A stretch of DNA of 40,590 nt from an uncultured Lachnospiraceae bacterium (GCA_902777355.1 CACYTU010000024.1:1-40590); one strand, 5' to 3'. Positions 8,788 through 18,032 are shown, counted from the first letter of the stretch. The notes: generated by a model not told the origin, from the sequence alone. Made by a program: numbers and translations.

Positions 8788-9720
8788 ATGACCAGAGAAG
8801 AAGCATTTGAACTTTTGAAAAAATATAACAGTGATCCCTTTCATATCCGCCACGCCATTACAGTGGAGGCGGTGATGAAGTGGTTCGCAAAGGATCAGGG
8901 ATACGGTGATGAGGCAGATTACTGGGGGCTGGTCGGTCTCCTTCACGATATCGATTTTGAGCTGTATCCGGACCAGCACTGCATCAAGGCTCCGGAGCTT
9001 CTGCGGGCAGGCGGTGTGCCGGAGGACATCATTCACGGAGTGGTGAGCCACGGCTACGGGATTACGGTGGATGTGAAGCCTGAGCATCAGATGGAAAAGA
9101 TCCTCTTTGCCAGCGATGAGCTGACAGGCCTGATCTGGGCGGCGGCTCTCATGCGCCCCTCCAAGAGTACAAAGGACATGGAACTGAAGTCCCTGAAGAA
9201 GAAATACAAGAGTAAGGGCTTTGCGGCTGGCTGCTCCCGTGAGGTCATCGCCAGGGGTGCGGAGATGCTGGGCTGGGACCTGAACGAGCTGCTGCAGAAG
9301 ACCCTGACCGCTATGCAGGACTGCGAGGATGAGATCCTGGCGCAGCGATTGTATAGTGAACGACAAATATCCATTGACGTTCACTATAATGGATGCACAA
9401 GGACGCGTAAGGTATGCTGCGGTTTATGCCGCACGCGGCCGGCGCGGAGAAAACGACAAAATAAAGACTATTTTTCGTTTTCCACAAATAATTGTAAACA
9501 GGCAAGTGTGTTGCGTACAGCAAAGGCTATTGATAATGCGAAGCAGTGTTATCGCCGCGCGCAGCGTTACAGGAACACGTCCTTCGAGGGGGCGTGTTCC
9601 TGTAACATTTTTTGTTACTGTTCACGCCCTATCGAGGGCGTGAACAGTAACTTGCGAAAATCCCATTCCAAATCGCTTCGCGATGGGATTTTCGCCGTAA
9701 AACTCGGGTTTTTGCGCTGA
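8788..9720 (+). CDS. HD-domain phosphohydrolase-like protein with aberrant C-terminus
   Basis: The start is ATG 8788, preceded by GGAGGA at 8770-8775 (12-nt spacer, slightly long). Residues 1 to about 188 form a compact HD domain: H22, the H53-D54 pair, H88 and D110 fit the metal-binding pattern of small HD phosphohydrolases that act on nucleotides or other phosphoesters; the substrate is unknown. Related small HD proteins are about 190 aa. Here the frame continues a further 120 or so residues through the inverted repeats starting at 9352, giving an Arg/Cys-rich tail that looks like translated hairpins. The likely explanation is insertion or recombination of a repeat element at the 3' end, removing the native stop. 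The HD core seems intact, so activity may be retained. A GTG start at 8617 would add translated repeat array and is rejected. Confidence 0.8.
   Translation: MTREEAFELLKKYNSDPFHIRHAITVEAVMKWFAKDQGYGDEADYWGLVGLLHDIDFELYPDQHCIKAPELLRAGGVPEDIIHGVVSHGYGITVDVKPEHQMEKILFASDELTGLIWAAALMRPSKSTKDMELKSLKKKYKSKGFAAGCSREVIARGAEMLGWDLNELLQKTLTAMQDCEDEILAQRLYSERQISIDVHYNGCTRTRKVCCGLCRTRPARRKRQNKDYFSFSTNNCKQASVLRTAKAIDNAKQCYRRAQRYRNTSFEGACSCNIFCYCSRPIEGVNSNLRKSHSKSLRDGIFAVKLGFLR
9352..9388. repeat. Inverted repeat at the HD gene 3' end
   Basis: TATAGTGAACG (9352-9362) is the exact reverse complement of CGTTCACTATA (9378-9388), with a 15-nt loop. It coincides with the point where the HD-domain protein loses similarity to its family, so it may mark the edge of an inserted element. 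Confidence 0.8.
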
Positions 9721-9765
9721 AAACCGCGCAAAAACGCCTCGAATTCAGTGGAGTGTGAACAGTAA
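9567..9765. repeat. Multi-hairpin intergenic element, copy 1
   Basis: Consecutive strong hairpins: a 14-bp stem GTTACAGGAACACG/CGTGTTCCTGTAAC; a 17-bp stem with 4-nt loop at about 9614-9651 starting GTTACTGTTCACG; a 12-bp stem CGAAAATCCCAT/ATGGGATTTTCG; and GTTTTTGCGC/GCGCAAAAAC. The element ends near a second GAACAGTAAC. The order and several sequence blocks recur in diverged form at 31035-31250; the best match is 9693-9725 against 31181-31213 (about 28 of 33 identical by eye). It resembles REP/MITE-type palindromic elements rather than a gene. Confidence 0.85.
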
Positions 9766-9825
9766 CCATTTTTTTCTCTGATATCCGTATTCTTATCAGA
9801 GAGTGAGGTAAGAGAGGAAGAAAAG

Positions 9826-9834
9826 TGCTATAAT
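9826..9834 (+). promoter_or_regulatory. Extended -10 promoter for the 2427-aa gene
   Basis: TGCTATAAT is a perfect extended -10 element (TGnTATAAT). The -35 region is weak, which is usual with an extended -10. Transcription would begin near 9841, leaving a leader of about 410 nt before ATG 10252. Confidence 0.6.
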
Positions 9835-9840
9835 AACTGT

Positions 9841-10251
9841 GTGTTTACAAAGCATAATGTAAGCGATAAACACGCTTTGCAGACACGCGTTTTGAAAGCG
9901 CAGCTGCCGGGAAATGAATGGATCTTCCGTATCATCCTGTGCTTTCCCGGATAAACCCGGTTCAATGAAAGCAGATTGCGAATAAATGCGGAAGAACCAA
10001 AGGAATTCGGCAAAAGTGCTTTCATGTAACAGAGTATACCTGTCCTCTGGTCTTTTTTCGGAGAAAGGATTCGATGCGTCAGCATGATCTTTCACTCTAC
10101 CGACCATGCCGCTCGTAAGAGCGGCAGCCTGAGGCGTTTTCGCATAGGCGAAAACGGTGAAGGATCACGGGAGCTTTGAGAACAGGGGAAAAGAGCATTC
10201 CGCGACGCTCTGTCTTGCAGCATAGTTTTTTAAAAAAATAGGAGGACGGAA
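9841..10251 (+). ncRNA. Long structured 5' leader (candidate RNA element)
   Basis: The leader has no credible ORF but many long-range complementarities: GTGTTT/AAACAC near its 5' end; CCGGGAAA (9907-9914) with TTTCCCGG (9943-9950) enclosing GGAT/ATCC; ATGAAAGCA (9965-9973) with TGCTTTCAT (10017-10025); and a three-way junction at 10085-10167. I do not recognise a known riboswitch class: the conserved cores I know for c-di-GMP-I, cobalamin, TPP and purine are absent. It could be a regulatory leader or a separate RNA. The ribosome site AGGAGG is at 10240-10245. Confidence 0.5.
10085..10167 (+). ncRNA. Three-way-junction RNA structure in leader
   Basis: P1 pairs TGATCTTTCAC (10085-10095) with GTGAAGGATCA (10157-10167), 11 bp with one G-U. 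Inside are P2, GCCGCTC/GAGCGGC (10108-10114/10119-10125), capped by a GTAA (GNRA) tetraloop, and P3, CGTTTTCGC/GCGAAAACG (10135-10143/10148-10156), with a 4-nt loop. The joining segments are 12, 9 and 0 nt. This compact closed architecture is typical of aptamers, but no class is assigned. Confidence 0.6.
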
Positions 10252-13200
10252 ATGAAACGAAGACAATTGGCTGCTGTTGCGCTGTCAGCGATCCTGTCTT
10301 TTTCTGCTTGTTTCCCTGCAACAGGGATTGGCGTGTACGCCGCGGAAAATGACACAAGTCCGGGTTTTTCCGCTGAAGAGACTGTAGAAGCCGGCGGCAG
10401 CGATGAAATGACAGAAGCTGCAGGGCAGGCGGGCGAATCTGCCCGGGACAACGCGGAAGAGACTGTTGACGGTCTGCCTGAAGATTATGCAGAGCAGGCC
10501 GGCGAGTCAGCCCAGGACAATTCGGAGGAAGCCTTTGATACATTGTCAGGGGAGATCCCGTCCGAAACAGATCCTGTCGGGGAAGCCGATGGGGGAGAGA
10601 CGGCTGCAGAAGCGGAAACAGAATCCGCCGATAAAGCCGCAGCAGACGCGGAAGCGGTTTCCGAAGGTGAAGCCGGGGACGCAGATCCTGCAGACAGCGG
10701 GACCGCCGGTCAGGAGGAGGCCTCCCCTGATGAAGGGACAGCTGTTCAGGAGGAAGTCCCTGCCGGTGAGGAGGAGGAAACTCTTTTCGATGGCGGTGAC
10801 ATCGCTCAGGAAGATGCACAGGATCAGGCTGAAGACCAGGCTCAGGACGATGCACAGGACCAGGCTCAGGACGGTTTCGAGACGGTCACAGAGGAAGGCG
10901 GCCTGCAGGAAGACGAAGCAGTCAGTGAAAATGCTGCAGGCGATGCAGTGGAGGTCGTTTCCCAGGACTTTGAGGGCGCAATAGAGATTCCTGTCGGAGG
11001 TGCTGTTGATGTCAATATCACCGGCGATGCCCCTGCGTTTTTCTATTTAAGCCCTGAGTATAACGGAAAATATGTGATCTACTCCACCAGCTCCGGATGT
11101 AACCCCGCCATGATCCTGTATGATGACGACTATAATGAAATCGGTGCCTCCGATGATGATAGCGGCATGGATTTCGAATATACGACATTTTTGGAGGGAG
11201 ATGCCGGATATTACATTCAGGCTTACTGCTTTGATGAACAGGCCGAATATCAGGTGCATTTTGAAAAACTGCCGTATTATGCCAGGGCAGCGGAGGGGAT
11301 CACCGATTTTCATCTTGAACGGGGCGGCGGCCAGACTCTCAAGGTAGAAACCGGAGCGCCCGAAGGGGAAGAGGTCACCTTCCGCTGGCACAAATCAGAC
11401 GGAAGCGGGCTTTCATATGACACCGGTATCCCCAATATCTGCTCAGTACAGAATGTGCAGTCCTATACACAGATCTGCTGTGATGTCGGTTACCCGGACG
11501 GGACCGGGGAAACCGTTTTCTTTAATCTTTATGTAAACGGTGTTATCTCTGCCTGGCCGGAAGGAGGCGCGCCTGATTCGAGATCCAGCATGTTATTTAT
11601 TGAACGCGGCAGTTCGCCGTCTCTTTCTGTCTCCTTCACCAGTGAAGGCCTGGATCCTTCCATCGTCTGGTATGATGAAGACAATCAGGTGCTCCAGGAT
11701 AATGGGTGGAATGATTATACTCTGTTTGATATTCAGGAATCCCGTACGATCTTCTGCCGCGTGTCCGATGTCAATGATCCGGACAACTATGCGGTTGTCA
11801 CATTTTATATCAATATCAATCCTGCCAATGATCTCTTTGTCTATCCGGAAGGAAATGAAAGAAAAGAGAATGAAAAATACATAGACATTACAGGCAAGGA
11901 ATCGCTTACACTCCGCACGATGGTCGAAGCCGGAGAAAACGTCGAAGGAATCACCTATAAATGGGAAAACAGAAAATATCTGGAAGAAGACTGGACTGAG
12001 ATCCCCGGGATCGAGGGAGATACATACGAAGTCAGCATGCCCATGAAAGGCGATTACATGTGCACCGTCACTGACTCGAACGGCCGGTCAGAGTCTGCCT
12101 TTTTCCATCTGTATCTGGGGAATGACGAGGAATTCTCTCTTTCCGGAACTGACCTGTATGGAGAGGTGGTATACGCCACAGAGATTTATCTTGATGCCGA
12201 TGATTCAGACGGTCCGGTCTCGCTCTGGGTCACAGCATATACGGGAGTCGGCGACCGTCTCACTTATCAGTGGTACAAGGATGCCGGCAGCGGTGAGGAA
12301 CTCATTGAGGGGGCGGACAATCCCGCCTATTCCGTCGATAATCCCGTGAACGGTACAGCCTACACCTGCGTTGTGGACAACGGCTACGGAGATAAACCGC
12401 TTTCACTGACTTATTTCTTCAGGCACAGCAACAGCTTCTGCGTCTATGCGGACGCTGAGAGATTGGAATGGTCAGTGGAACTGGACCCCCGCGCAGCGGA
12501 GAGCTTTACATTGTCTCCTTACGTGACGGCAGATAACATGGACGGGCTCACTTACGAGTGGAAAATGTCCCACAGCGATGACGAAGAACTTGCCCCGACC
12601 GGTGATACATCGGCATCCCTGACTGTCAGCTCTCCTGCAAACGGAGAAACCTACGCGTGTACAGTTACGGATTCCTTCGGAAACAGTGGAACAGCCAGGT
12701 ACAGGTTTATTGTCAACAACCATCTCCGGGTGTATGCAGCTGAGGATCCCTCGAAACAGAATTACTTTTATATTGATGTTACGGGAAAAGAGACTCTGAC
12801 CCTCAACGCTGTCGTGGAGGCGGACGAAGGAACTCCGGTGACCTACTTTTGGTCAGTGTCAGACGACTTCGGCGATCAGGTGCTGGTAGACGCGGACGGG
12901 GCATCCGGCAAGCTCACCGGAGGGGGAGAAATCTCCCTGCAGGTGGGTACACCTGAGGCAGGCAGAATATATGAATGCGTCGTTAAGGACGATTATAACG
13001 CCATGATGATCCTCTCGATTCAGCTTGTTTCGGAAACACCTGCCCTGAATATTTATCCGGAAGGTGCTTCAGAGGGCGAGGATACCGCTGTCATCAACGT
13101 TGGCTGGGAGGACGCATATACGGTACTCACTGTCAATAGCGTCGGGGAACCCGACGGGTTTTCTTATACCTGGAAAAATGCGTCGGGCGAGATAGTAAGC

Positions 13201-16200
13201 TCCCTGAATAACGAGCCATCTTATTCTCTTTATGAGCCCGTTGACGGCGAAAAATATTCCTGCACGGTGACCGACCGTTACGGGCAGGAGGCCACCGTCT
13301 GGTTCGAACTGCATGTGGAGAGGGATCCGAATGGTCTCACAGATGAGCAGATGGCATCCGCCCGGGCGATCAGGGCGGGAGAAACGGCATCTGTCGAGGG
13401 AGAAGCCGGAGATGGAAGCACTCTGTTTGCCTTTACCCCGGAGGCGGACGGACATTATCTCTTCTACTCTTCCCACGAAGAGACGGAACAAAGCGATCCT
13501 TATGGAGAACTCTATGACCCGAGAGGATCCTTGATCACTTCAGATCATGACAGCAGAGGGAATGCGGATTTCCTGATCAGCGTAGATCTGACCGCAGGAA
13601 AAACCTATTACCTGAAAGCACAGTACTACAGTGAAGAACCCGCCTCCTACACTGTACACGTGGAGGCAACGGACTTTTTCGTTCTTCGGAACGGGACTGC
13701 GGAAAGAACAGCCTATATTGGAGAAGAAACAAGGTTCGATTTCATCTGGTGGTCAGCAACCGATATCGACTGCCAGTGGTATGAGGGCGATGCGGACGGT
13801 ACGGAAGGCTCGTTTGTGGAAATCAGCGGCGCGACCGGAACGGAGTATAGTCCTGTTATAGAGAAGGACTGCAGTTTTATGTGCCGGGTCTCGGATACAG
13901 CCGGGCATACCGAAGACATCATCTTCTATATTACGGCACAAATCGACCGGAATCCTGTAGACAGCGATTTTGAGAACGCGGAGGAAATTGGCTCCGGTGA
14001 ATCAAGAGACATCACGCTCACGGAAGACCACTTCGCGGAAGTGTACAAATACACAGCGGAGAAGGGCGGAAGCCTGAATATTTACGTGAATTCCGAAGAC
14101 GAGGATTTTTACGGCTTTGTTCAGATCTATACCAAAGAGACGGATGCGGAAGATACCTACTACAACTACGTCATAAGCAGCGATCGTTTCGAATATGAGC
14201 TCAATGCCGGAGAAACGATCTATCTGAGGGTCGTGGAAAACAACTACAGGCCGGGCAGCTGCACCCTTCATGTGGACCATATCCCCTTGAAGGCAGAGGC
14301 TGTTACTGACTCGATTGTCAATGTCCGCAAGGGTGAGGAAGCGACCTTCGGTGTGAGCGCCCGGTCTTCTGAATCCGCGGTGCATTACCAGTGGTATGAA
14401 GAGACCTCCCTGAATTCGGATGAATACACACTGGTTGAAGGAGCAGACAAAGATTCCTACACATTTACTGCTGACAGGGATTGCAACATAAAGTGCATTG
14501 TTTCGGATGACAGCGGAAATACCGTCCCTGTTTATTTCACGGTCTTCATTTCTTACGGACCTTCGGAAAAATCTTTTGAGGAAGCGGAGAACATCGAAGC
14601 CGGAGACACTGTACAGGTTGGTGTGGATCCGGAGCATTACGCGAAGACTTTCAAATTCGTACCGGAAAAGGAAGGCGCCTATACCGTCCGCGCTGTCCTC
14701 GGTGAAAACACTTATGATGCTCCCCGGGTCATGGTGTACGGCAATGATCACACTGGGATTCCGAATGATCAAAAATATGATGCCTATCCTGAATACCTCA
14801 GCTCATTCGTCGCCGGGGCGGGAGAGACCTATTATATTTATATCCTTTCAGAAAATCCAGTCATTACGGGCTCTTATACGCTCAGTCTGACGGAGAGCAC
14901 GGATCTGTGTGCCTATAACCGTGATGACTCCAATTATATTACAATATGGCCGGAAGAAGAGGCATCCTTTGAGGTGACCGCCTGGTCGGCTTCCCCTCTC
15001 CACTATCAGTGGTTCTATCGGGTGGAAGACGAAAATGAAGAGAACGAGCCTTCTGAGATTCCGGGCGCCACAGAGGCTTCCTATACAACGGACAGCCCTA
15101 AGAGCGGCTGCTATATCTGTAAAGTATGGGACGATGAGGGCCGTTCGAAAGAGGTGGAATTCCAGCTTCATGTGGATAACAGCCTGTATTTCGAAGAGTA
15201 CGAAAAGGAGATCAGCTGCAACCCTGGAGGGACTGCGCTTCTGGAGGCAGATGCAACAGCCCGGGATGAGGATGGACTTCAGTTCAGATGGCAGAAATAT
15301 GACAATGCCACTGAAGAATGGGTCGATCTGAGCGGAGTTTCAGGCAGAACCTATACGACACCGGAGGTCTCGGAGAGGACTGAATACCGGGTCATCGTTA
15401 CAGACAGATACAATAACGAAAAATATAAATCGTTCACAGTGGGTGTCGAAAACAATTTCTCTGCCGCTTACGTTCAGCATGAGAATGATGACAAAGAGGA
15501 GGTCATTGACGATGTCCTGACAGTTCAGTTCTCTGCGGATGATCCGTCTTATGAGCCAAAGCTCGAGGTGAAGGCGGAAGCAGCTGACCTCAACGGCGTC
15601 ACTTACAGATGGGGCTGCAAATCAGGAGATCAGTCTACGATCACCCTTGAGGAAACCGGGCCGACATGCATTCCGCGGTATGACGGTTACTATTTCTGCA
15701 CAGTGACTGACAGATACGGAAATGAAAGAGAAGTCACCTTCAGGGTGATCATCGACAACGACCTGCACTTTACCAGGATGGAAGACACTGATCTGGAAGT
15801 CCGCGGAAGCCGGGCTGTGACGCTCACTGCATCGGCGGAAGCCCTGAAGCAGGATTCCATCCGCTACCTCTGGTTTAGAGACCTTAGTTATGACACGGAA
15901 TTCCTCGGGGAGACCAGTGAAAATCATTTTGAGGTCACTCCTGAGTCGGAATATGAGAGGTATTTCTGCTGCCTGACAGATATTTACAGGCACTACGATG
16001 ATTCCAGCCAGGTGTACTTCAACATCACAATAATACCGGGGATCGATCTCTCGGATGCAGAGATTACAGTCGCCGCGGACGGCCTCACCTATGACGGAAA
16101 AGCCAAGACCCCTGCTGTCACTGTCAAATATAGCGGCAATACGCTTACGGCAGGCACAGACTATGAAGTTGCATATAGCAACAACACAAACGCAGGCACC

Positions 16201-17535
16201 GATACTGCCAAACTCACTGTCACAGGCCTTGGAGATTATGAGGGAACAGTTGAAAAGACCTTCTCCATTGCGAAGGCTTCCCAGTCCCTCCAGGCAGAGG
16301 ATCTCTCTGTCCCCTTCTCCGGAACGGCAGCAATCGGCGTCACGGGCGCACAGGGCAAAGTGACATTCACTTCCGACGCACCCGAAGTAGCCGCTGTGGA
16401 TGCGGACGGAAATGTGACCGGCAATAAGATCGGAACCGCCGGAATCAAGGTTTCCGCTGCCGGAAATAACAATTACCTTCCCGCAGAGAAAGAGATCACA
16501 GTCACGGTCACTGCCGCAGAACTTAAGGCTGAAGACGTGACAGTCGCCGCGAATGGCCTCACCTACAACGGAAAGGCCCAGAAGCCTGCCGTCACTGTCA
16601 AATATGGCAGCCAGACCCTGGCAGAAAACACCGATTACAAAGTCTCTTACAAGAACAACACAAATGCCGGCACCAATACTGCGGAGGTCACCATCGCCGG
16701 CATGGGCAATTTCAAGGGTTCGGTCACAAAGAAATTCTCCATCGCCAAAGCGGCTCAGAAACTCACTGCGTCAGCAGTGAAGACCCCCGTGGGCAAGACA
16801 GCCACGATCTCTGTTACAGGCGCCAAAGGCACTAAGACCTTTAAATCCGCCAACAGTACGATCGCGGCAGTGAACAGCAAAACGGGTGTGGTCACCGGCA
16901 AAAAGGTGGGCACTGTCAAGATCACTGTGACATCCGCGGCTACGTCAAACTATAAAGCTGCAAGCAAGACCGTCACTGCCACAGTCCTTCCTGCGGCAAC
17001 CACTAAGATTACGGCTGAAAACCTGGCAACAGGCATCAAGGTCACTTGGAACAAAGTCACAGGAGCCAACGGCTACATCCTCTACCGCAACAACGCCAAG
17101 ATTGCCACGCTGAGCGGAAACGCAAAAGTAACTTACACGGACAGCAAGGCAAATACAAACGGAACCAAGTACACCTACAAGGTCGTCGCAAAGGCTTCCA
17201 CAGGCACAAGTACTCTCTCCAAGTCCCTGGCAACCTACCGCCTGGCGAGACCTGCGGTGAGCTCACTCACTAACAGCGCCGCCGGGAAGATGACAGTCAA
17301 GTGGGCAAAGAATGCCAAAGCGACCGGATATCAGATTCAGTACACGACCGACAGCGGATTCAAATCCGGTGTCAAGACCGTCAAGATCACAAAGGCCGCG
17401 ACGGTCTCCACAGTGATCGCAAAGCTGACGAAGACAAAGACCTACCATGTGAGAATGCGCACTTACAAGACTGTAGGCAGTACCAGCTATTACTCGACCT
17501 GGAGCGCTTCAAAGAGACTGAAGATCACAAAGTAA
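10252..17535 (+). CDS. Giant secreted Ig-like/PPC-like multidomain protein (2427 aa)
   Basis: AGGAGG at 10240-10245 is 6 nt before the ATG. A classical signal peptide (MKRRQLAAVALSAIL..., likely cleaved after VYA at about 30) leads into an acidic linker (about 31-242) that includes a tetrapeptide AQDQ-type array. PPC-like beta-sandwich modules lie at about 242-340, 1030-1137, 1234-1344 and 1434-1547. They are interleaved with about a dozen Ig-like domains, each showing a YxW/YQWY Trp and a YxCxVxDxxG Cys. The C-terminus has two YDGKAKxPAVTVKY (MBG-like) units (about 1936-2005 and 2092-2165), each followed by a BIG2-like unit, then two fibronectin III-like domains (about 2250 to end). There is no sortase motif or C-terminal membrane helix, so the protein is released or held non-covalently. 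Probable adhesin or matrix-like protein; the ligand cannot be inferred. Confidence 0.9.
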   Translation: MKRRQLAAVALSAILSFSACFPATGIGVYAAENDTSPGFSAEETVEAGGSDEMTEAAGQAGESARDNAEETVDGLPEDYAEQAGESAQDNSEEAFDTLSGEIPSETDPVGEADGGETAAEAETESADKAAADAEAVSEGEAGDADPADSGTAGQEEASPDEGTAVQEEVPAGEEEETLFDGGDIAQEDAQDQAEDQAQDDAQDQAQDGFETVTEEGGLQEDEAVSENAAGDAVEVVSQDFEGAIEIPVGGAVDVNITGDAPAFFYLSPEYNGKYVIYSTSSGCNPAMILYDDDYNEIGASDDDSGMDFEYTTFLEGDAGYYIQAYCFDEQAEYQVHFEKLPYYARAAEGITDFHLERGGGQTLKVETGAPEGEEVTFRWHKSDGSGLSYDTGIPNICSVQNVQSYTQICCDVGYPDGTGETVFFNLYVNGVISAWPEGGAPDSRSSMLFIERGSSPSLSVSFTSEGLDPSIVWYDEDNQVLQDNGWNDYTLFDIQESRTIFCRVSDVNDPDNYAVVTFYININPANDLFVYPEGNERKENEKYIDITGKESLTLRTMVEAGENVEGITYKWENRKYLEEDWTEIPGIEGDTYEVSMPMKGDYMCTVTDSNGRSESAFFHLYLGNDEEFSLSGTDLYGEVVYATEIYLDADDSDGPVSLWVTAYTGVGDRLTYQWYKDAGSGEELIEGADNPAYSVDNPVNGTAYTCVVDNGYGDKPLSLTYFFRHSNSFCVYADAERLEWSVELDPRAAESFTLSPYVTADNMDGLTYEWKMSHSDDEELAPTGDTSASLTVSSPANGETYACTVTDSFGNSGTARYRFIVNNHLRVYAAEDPSKQNYFYIDVTGKETLTLNAVVEADEGTPVTYFWSVSDDFGDQVLVDADGASGKLTGGGEISLQVGTPEAGRIYECVVKDDYNAMMILSIQLVSETPALNIYPEGASEGEDTAVINVGWEDAYTVLTVNSVGEPDGFSYTWKNASGEIVSSLNNEPSYSLYEPVDGEKYSCTVTDRYGQEATVWFELHVERDPNGLTDEQMASARAIRAGETASVEGEAGDGSTLFAFTPEADGHYLFYSSHEETEQSDPYGELYDPRGSLITSDHDSRGNADFLISVDLTAGKTYYLKAQYYSEEPASYTVHVEATDFFVLRNGTAERTAYIGEETRFDFIWWSATDIDCQWYEGDADGTEGSFVEISGATGTEYSPVIEKDCSFMCRVSDTAGHTEDIIFYITAQIDRNPVDSDFENAEEIGSGESRDITLTEDHFAEVYKYTAEKGGSLNIYVNSEDEDFYGFVQIYTKETDAEDTYYNYVISSDRFEYELNAGETIYLRVVENNYRPGSCTLHVDHIPLKAEAVTDSIVNVRKGEEATFGVSARSSESAVHYQWYEETSLNSDEYTLVEGADKDSYTFTADRDCNIKCIVSDDSGNTVPVYFTVFISYGPSEKSFEEAENIEAGDTVQVGVDPEHYAKTFKFVPEKEGAYTVRAVLGENTYDAPRVMVYGNDHTGIPNDQKYDAYPEYLSSFVAGAGETYYIYILSENPVITGSYTLSLTESTDLCAYNRDDSNYITIWPEEEASFEVTAWSASPLHYQWFYRVEDENEENEPSEIPGATEASYTTDSPKSGCYICKVWDDEGRSKEVEFQLHVDNSLYFEEYEKEISCNPGGTALLEADATARDEDGLQFRWQKYDNATEEWVDLSGVSGRTYTTPEVSERTEYRVIVTDRYNNEKYKSFTVGVENNFSAAYVQHENDDKEEVIDDVLTVQFSADDPSYEPKLEVKAEAADLNGVTYRWGCKSGDQSTITLEETGPTCIPRYDGYYFCTVTDRYGNEREVTFRVIIDNDLHFTRMEDTDLEVRGSRAVTLTASAEALKQDSIRYLWFRDLSYDTEFLGETSENHFEVTPESEYERYFCCLTDIYRHYDDSSQVYFNITIIPGIDLSDAEITVAADGLTYDGKAKTPAVTVKYSGNTLTAGTDYEVAYSNNTNAGTDTAKLTVTGLGDYEGTVEKTFSIAKASQSLQAEDLSVPFSGTAAIGVTGAQGKVTFTSDAPEVAAVDADGNVTGNKIGTAGIKVSAAGNNNYLPAEKEITVTVTAAELKAEDVTVAANGLTYNGKAQKPAVTVKYGSQTLAENTDYKVSYKNNTNAGTNTAEVTIAGMGNFKGSVTKKFSIAKAAQKLTASAVKTPVGKTATISVTGAKGTKTFKSANSTIAAVNSKTGVVTGKKVGTVKITVTSAATSNYKAASKTVTATVLPAATTKITAENLATGIKVTWNKVTGANGYILYRNNAKIATLSGNAKVTYTDSKANTNGTKYTYKVVAKASTGTSTLSKSLATYRLARPAVSSLTNSAAGKMTVKWAKNAKATGYQIQYTTDSGFKSGVKTVKITKAATVSTVIAKLTKTKTYHVRMRTYKTVGSTSYYSTWSASKRLKITK
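10816..10875 (+). repeat. In-frame 12-bp array, five units
   Basis: Five 12-bp units (GCACAGGATCAG type) encode AQDQ, AEDQ, AQDD, AQDQ, AQDG within the acidic linker. The period matches the non-coding arrays elsewhere in the window. Confidence 0.9.
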
Positions 17536-17539
17536 GGAT

Positions 17540-17745
17540 GAGAAAGCGCGGAAGAAGCGTGGAACAAGCCTTAAAAAGCTTGTAAAAAGCGTGAAAGAAG
17601 CGCGAAAGCGTGCCTGAAAAAACTTGTAAGAAACAAGGAAGAAATCACGGAAGCGTGTCTTAAAAAGCTTGTTAGAAACGCGGAAGCAAGCGCGAAAGCG
17701 TGCCTGAAAACGCTTTAAGAAACGCGGAAGCAAGCGCAAAAGAAA
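17540..17745. repeat. Degenerate tandem repeat array after 2427-aa gene
   Basis: The array begins a few bases after the stop codon. Short A-rich units with GCGCGGAAG, AAGCGTGCCTG and AAAAAGCTTGT cores recur at roughly 11-13 bp, with a longer-range duplication (for example GCGCGAAAGCGTGCCTGAAA, seen twice). Read on the minus strand it gives a Phe/Arg-rich pseudo-peptide; that reading frame is not a credible gene. Confidence 0.85.
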
Positions 17746-17771
17746 ACTTGCAGCAACTGTAAAAAAAGACG

Positions 17772-17850
17772 CCCCCGGCAGGAGCAGGAATACTGTGATC
17801 AGGCATTACCGCCAGATCAAGTGTTACCTGCAGGCCGGGGGATTTTTTTA
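17772..17850 (+). terminator. Layered hairpin with T-run (terminator of 2427-aa gene)
   Basis: CCCCCGGC (17772-17779) pairs with GCCGGGGG (17834-17841), followed by ATTTTTTT. Inside, GCAGGAATACTGTGATC and GATCAAGTGTTACCTGC form a second, imperfect long stem. The size (about 70 nt) exceeds a simple terminator, so it may be a terminator with an extended arm or a small structured RNA. Confidence 0.7.
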
Positions 17851-17874
17851 TGACACAGTCAGTGCAATGTGTTT

Positions 17875-17995
17875 TTCCGCCTTGCAGCGGACACGGGGCG
17901 GTCGGGGCGGTCGGGGTAGAGGACAGCGTGGCCGCCTCTGCCCTATTAACGAAACAGGAGAAGCGAAATATATTCCGCCTTGCAGCGGACACGGG
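17875..17995. repeat. 23-bp direct repeat pair
   Basis: An identical 23-bp sequence beginning TTCCGCCTTGCAGCGG occurs at 17875-17897 and 17973-17995, start to start 98 bp. Both copies are followed by G-rich CGGTCGG. The spacer has no gene. Confidence 0.9.
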
Positions 17996-18012
17996 CCGGT
18001 CGGAGGGAGAGA

Positions 18013-18032
18013 GGGCAGGGCATCCCCTGCCC
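18013..18032 (+). terminator. Terminator-like hairpin
   Basis: GGGCAGGG (18013-18020) pairs with CCCTGCCC (18025-18032) across CATC, followed by TGTTTCTT. The transcript it would end is unclear, since the 2427-aa gene already has a terminator at 17772. Confidence 0.55.

Noticed and set aside
10085-10167. Assigning the leader junction to c-di-GMP-I, TPP or hammerhead RNA
   Set aside because: The conserved cores of these classes, as I know them, are absent; CCTGAGG near P3 resembles a hammerhead core only superficially and the GAAA part does not fit.
10252-10345. Lipoprotein signal on the 2427-aa protein (FSAC at residues 17-20)
   Set aside because: Position -3 is Phe, not a lipobox residue, and a normal cleavage site VYA-AEN follows.
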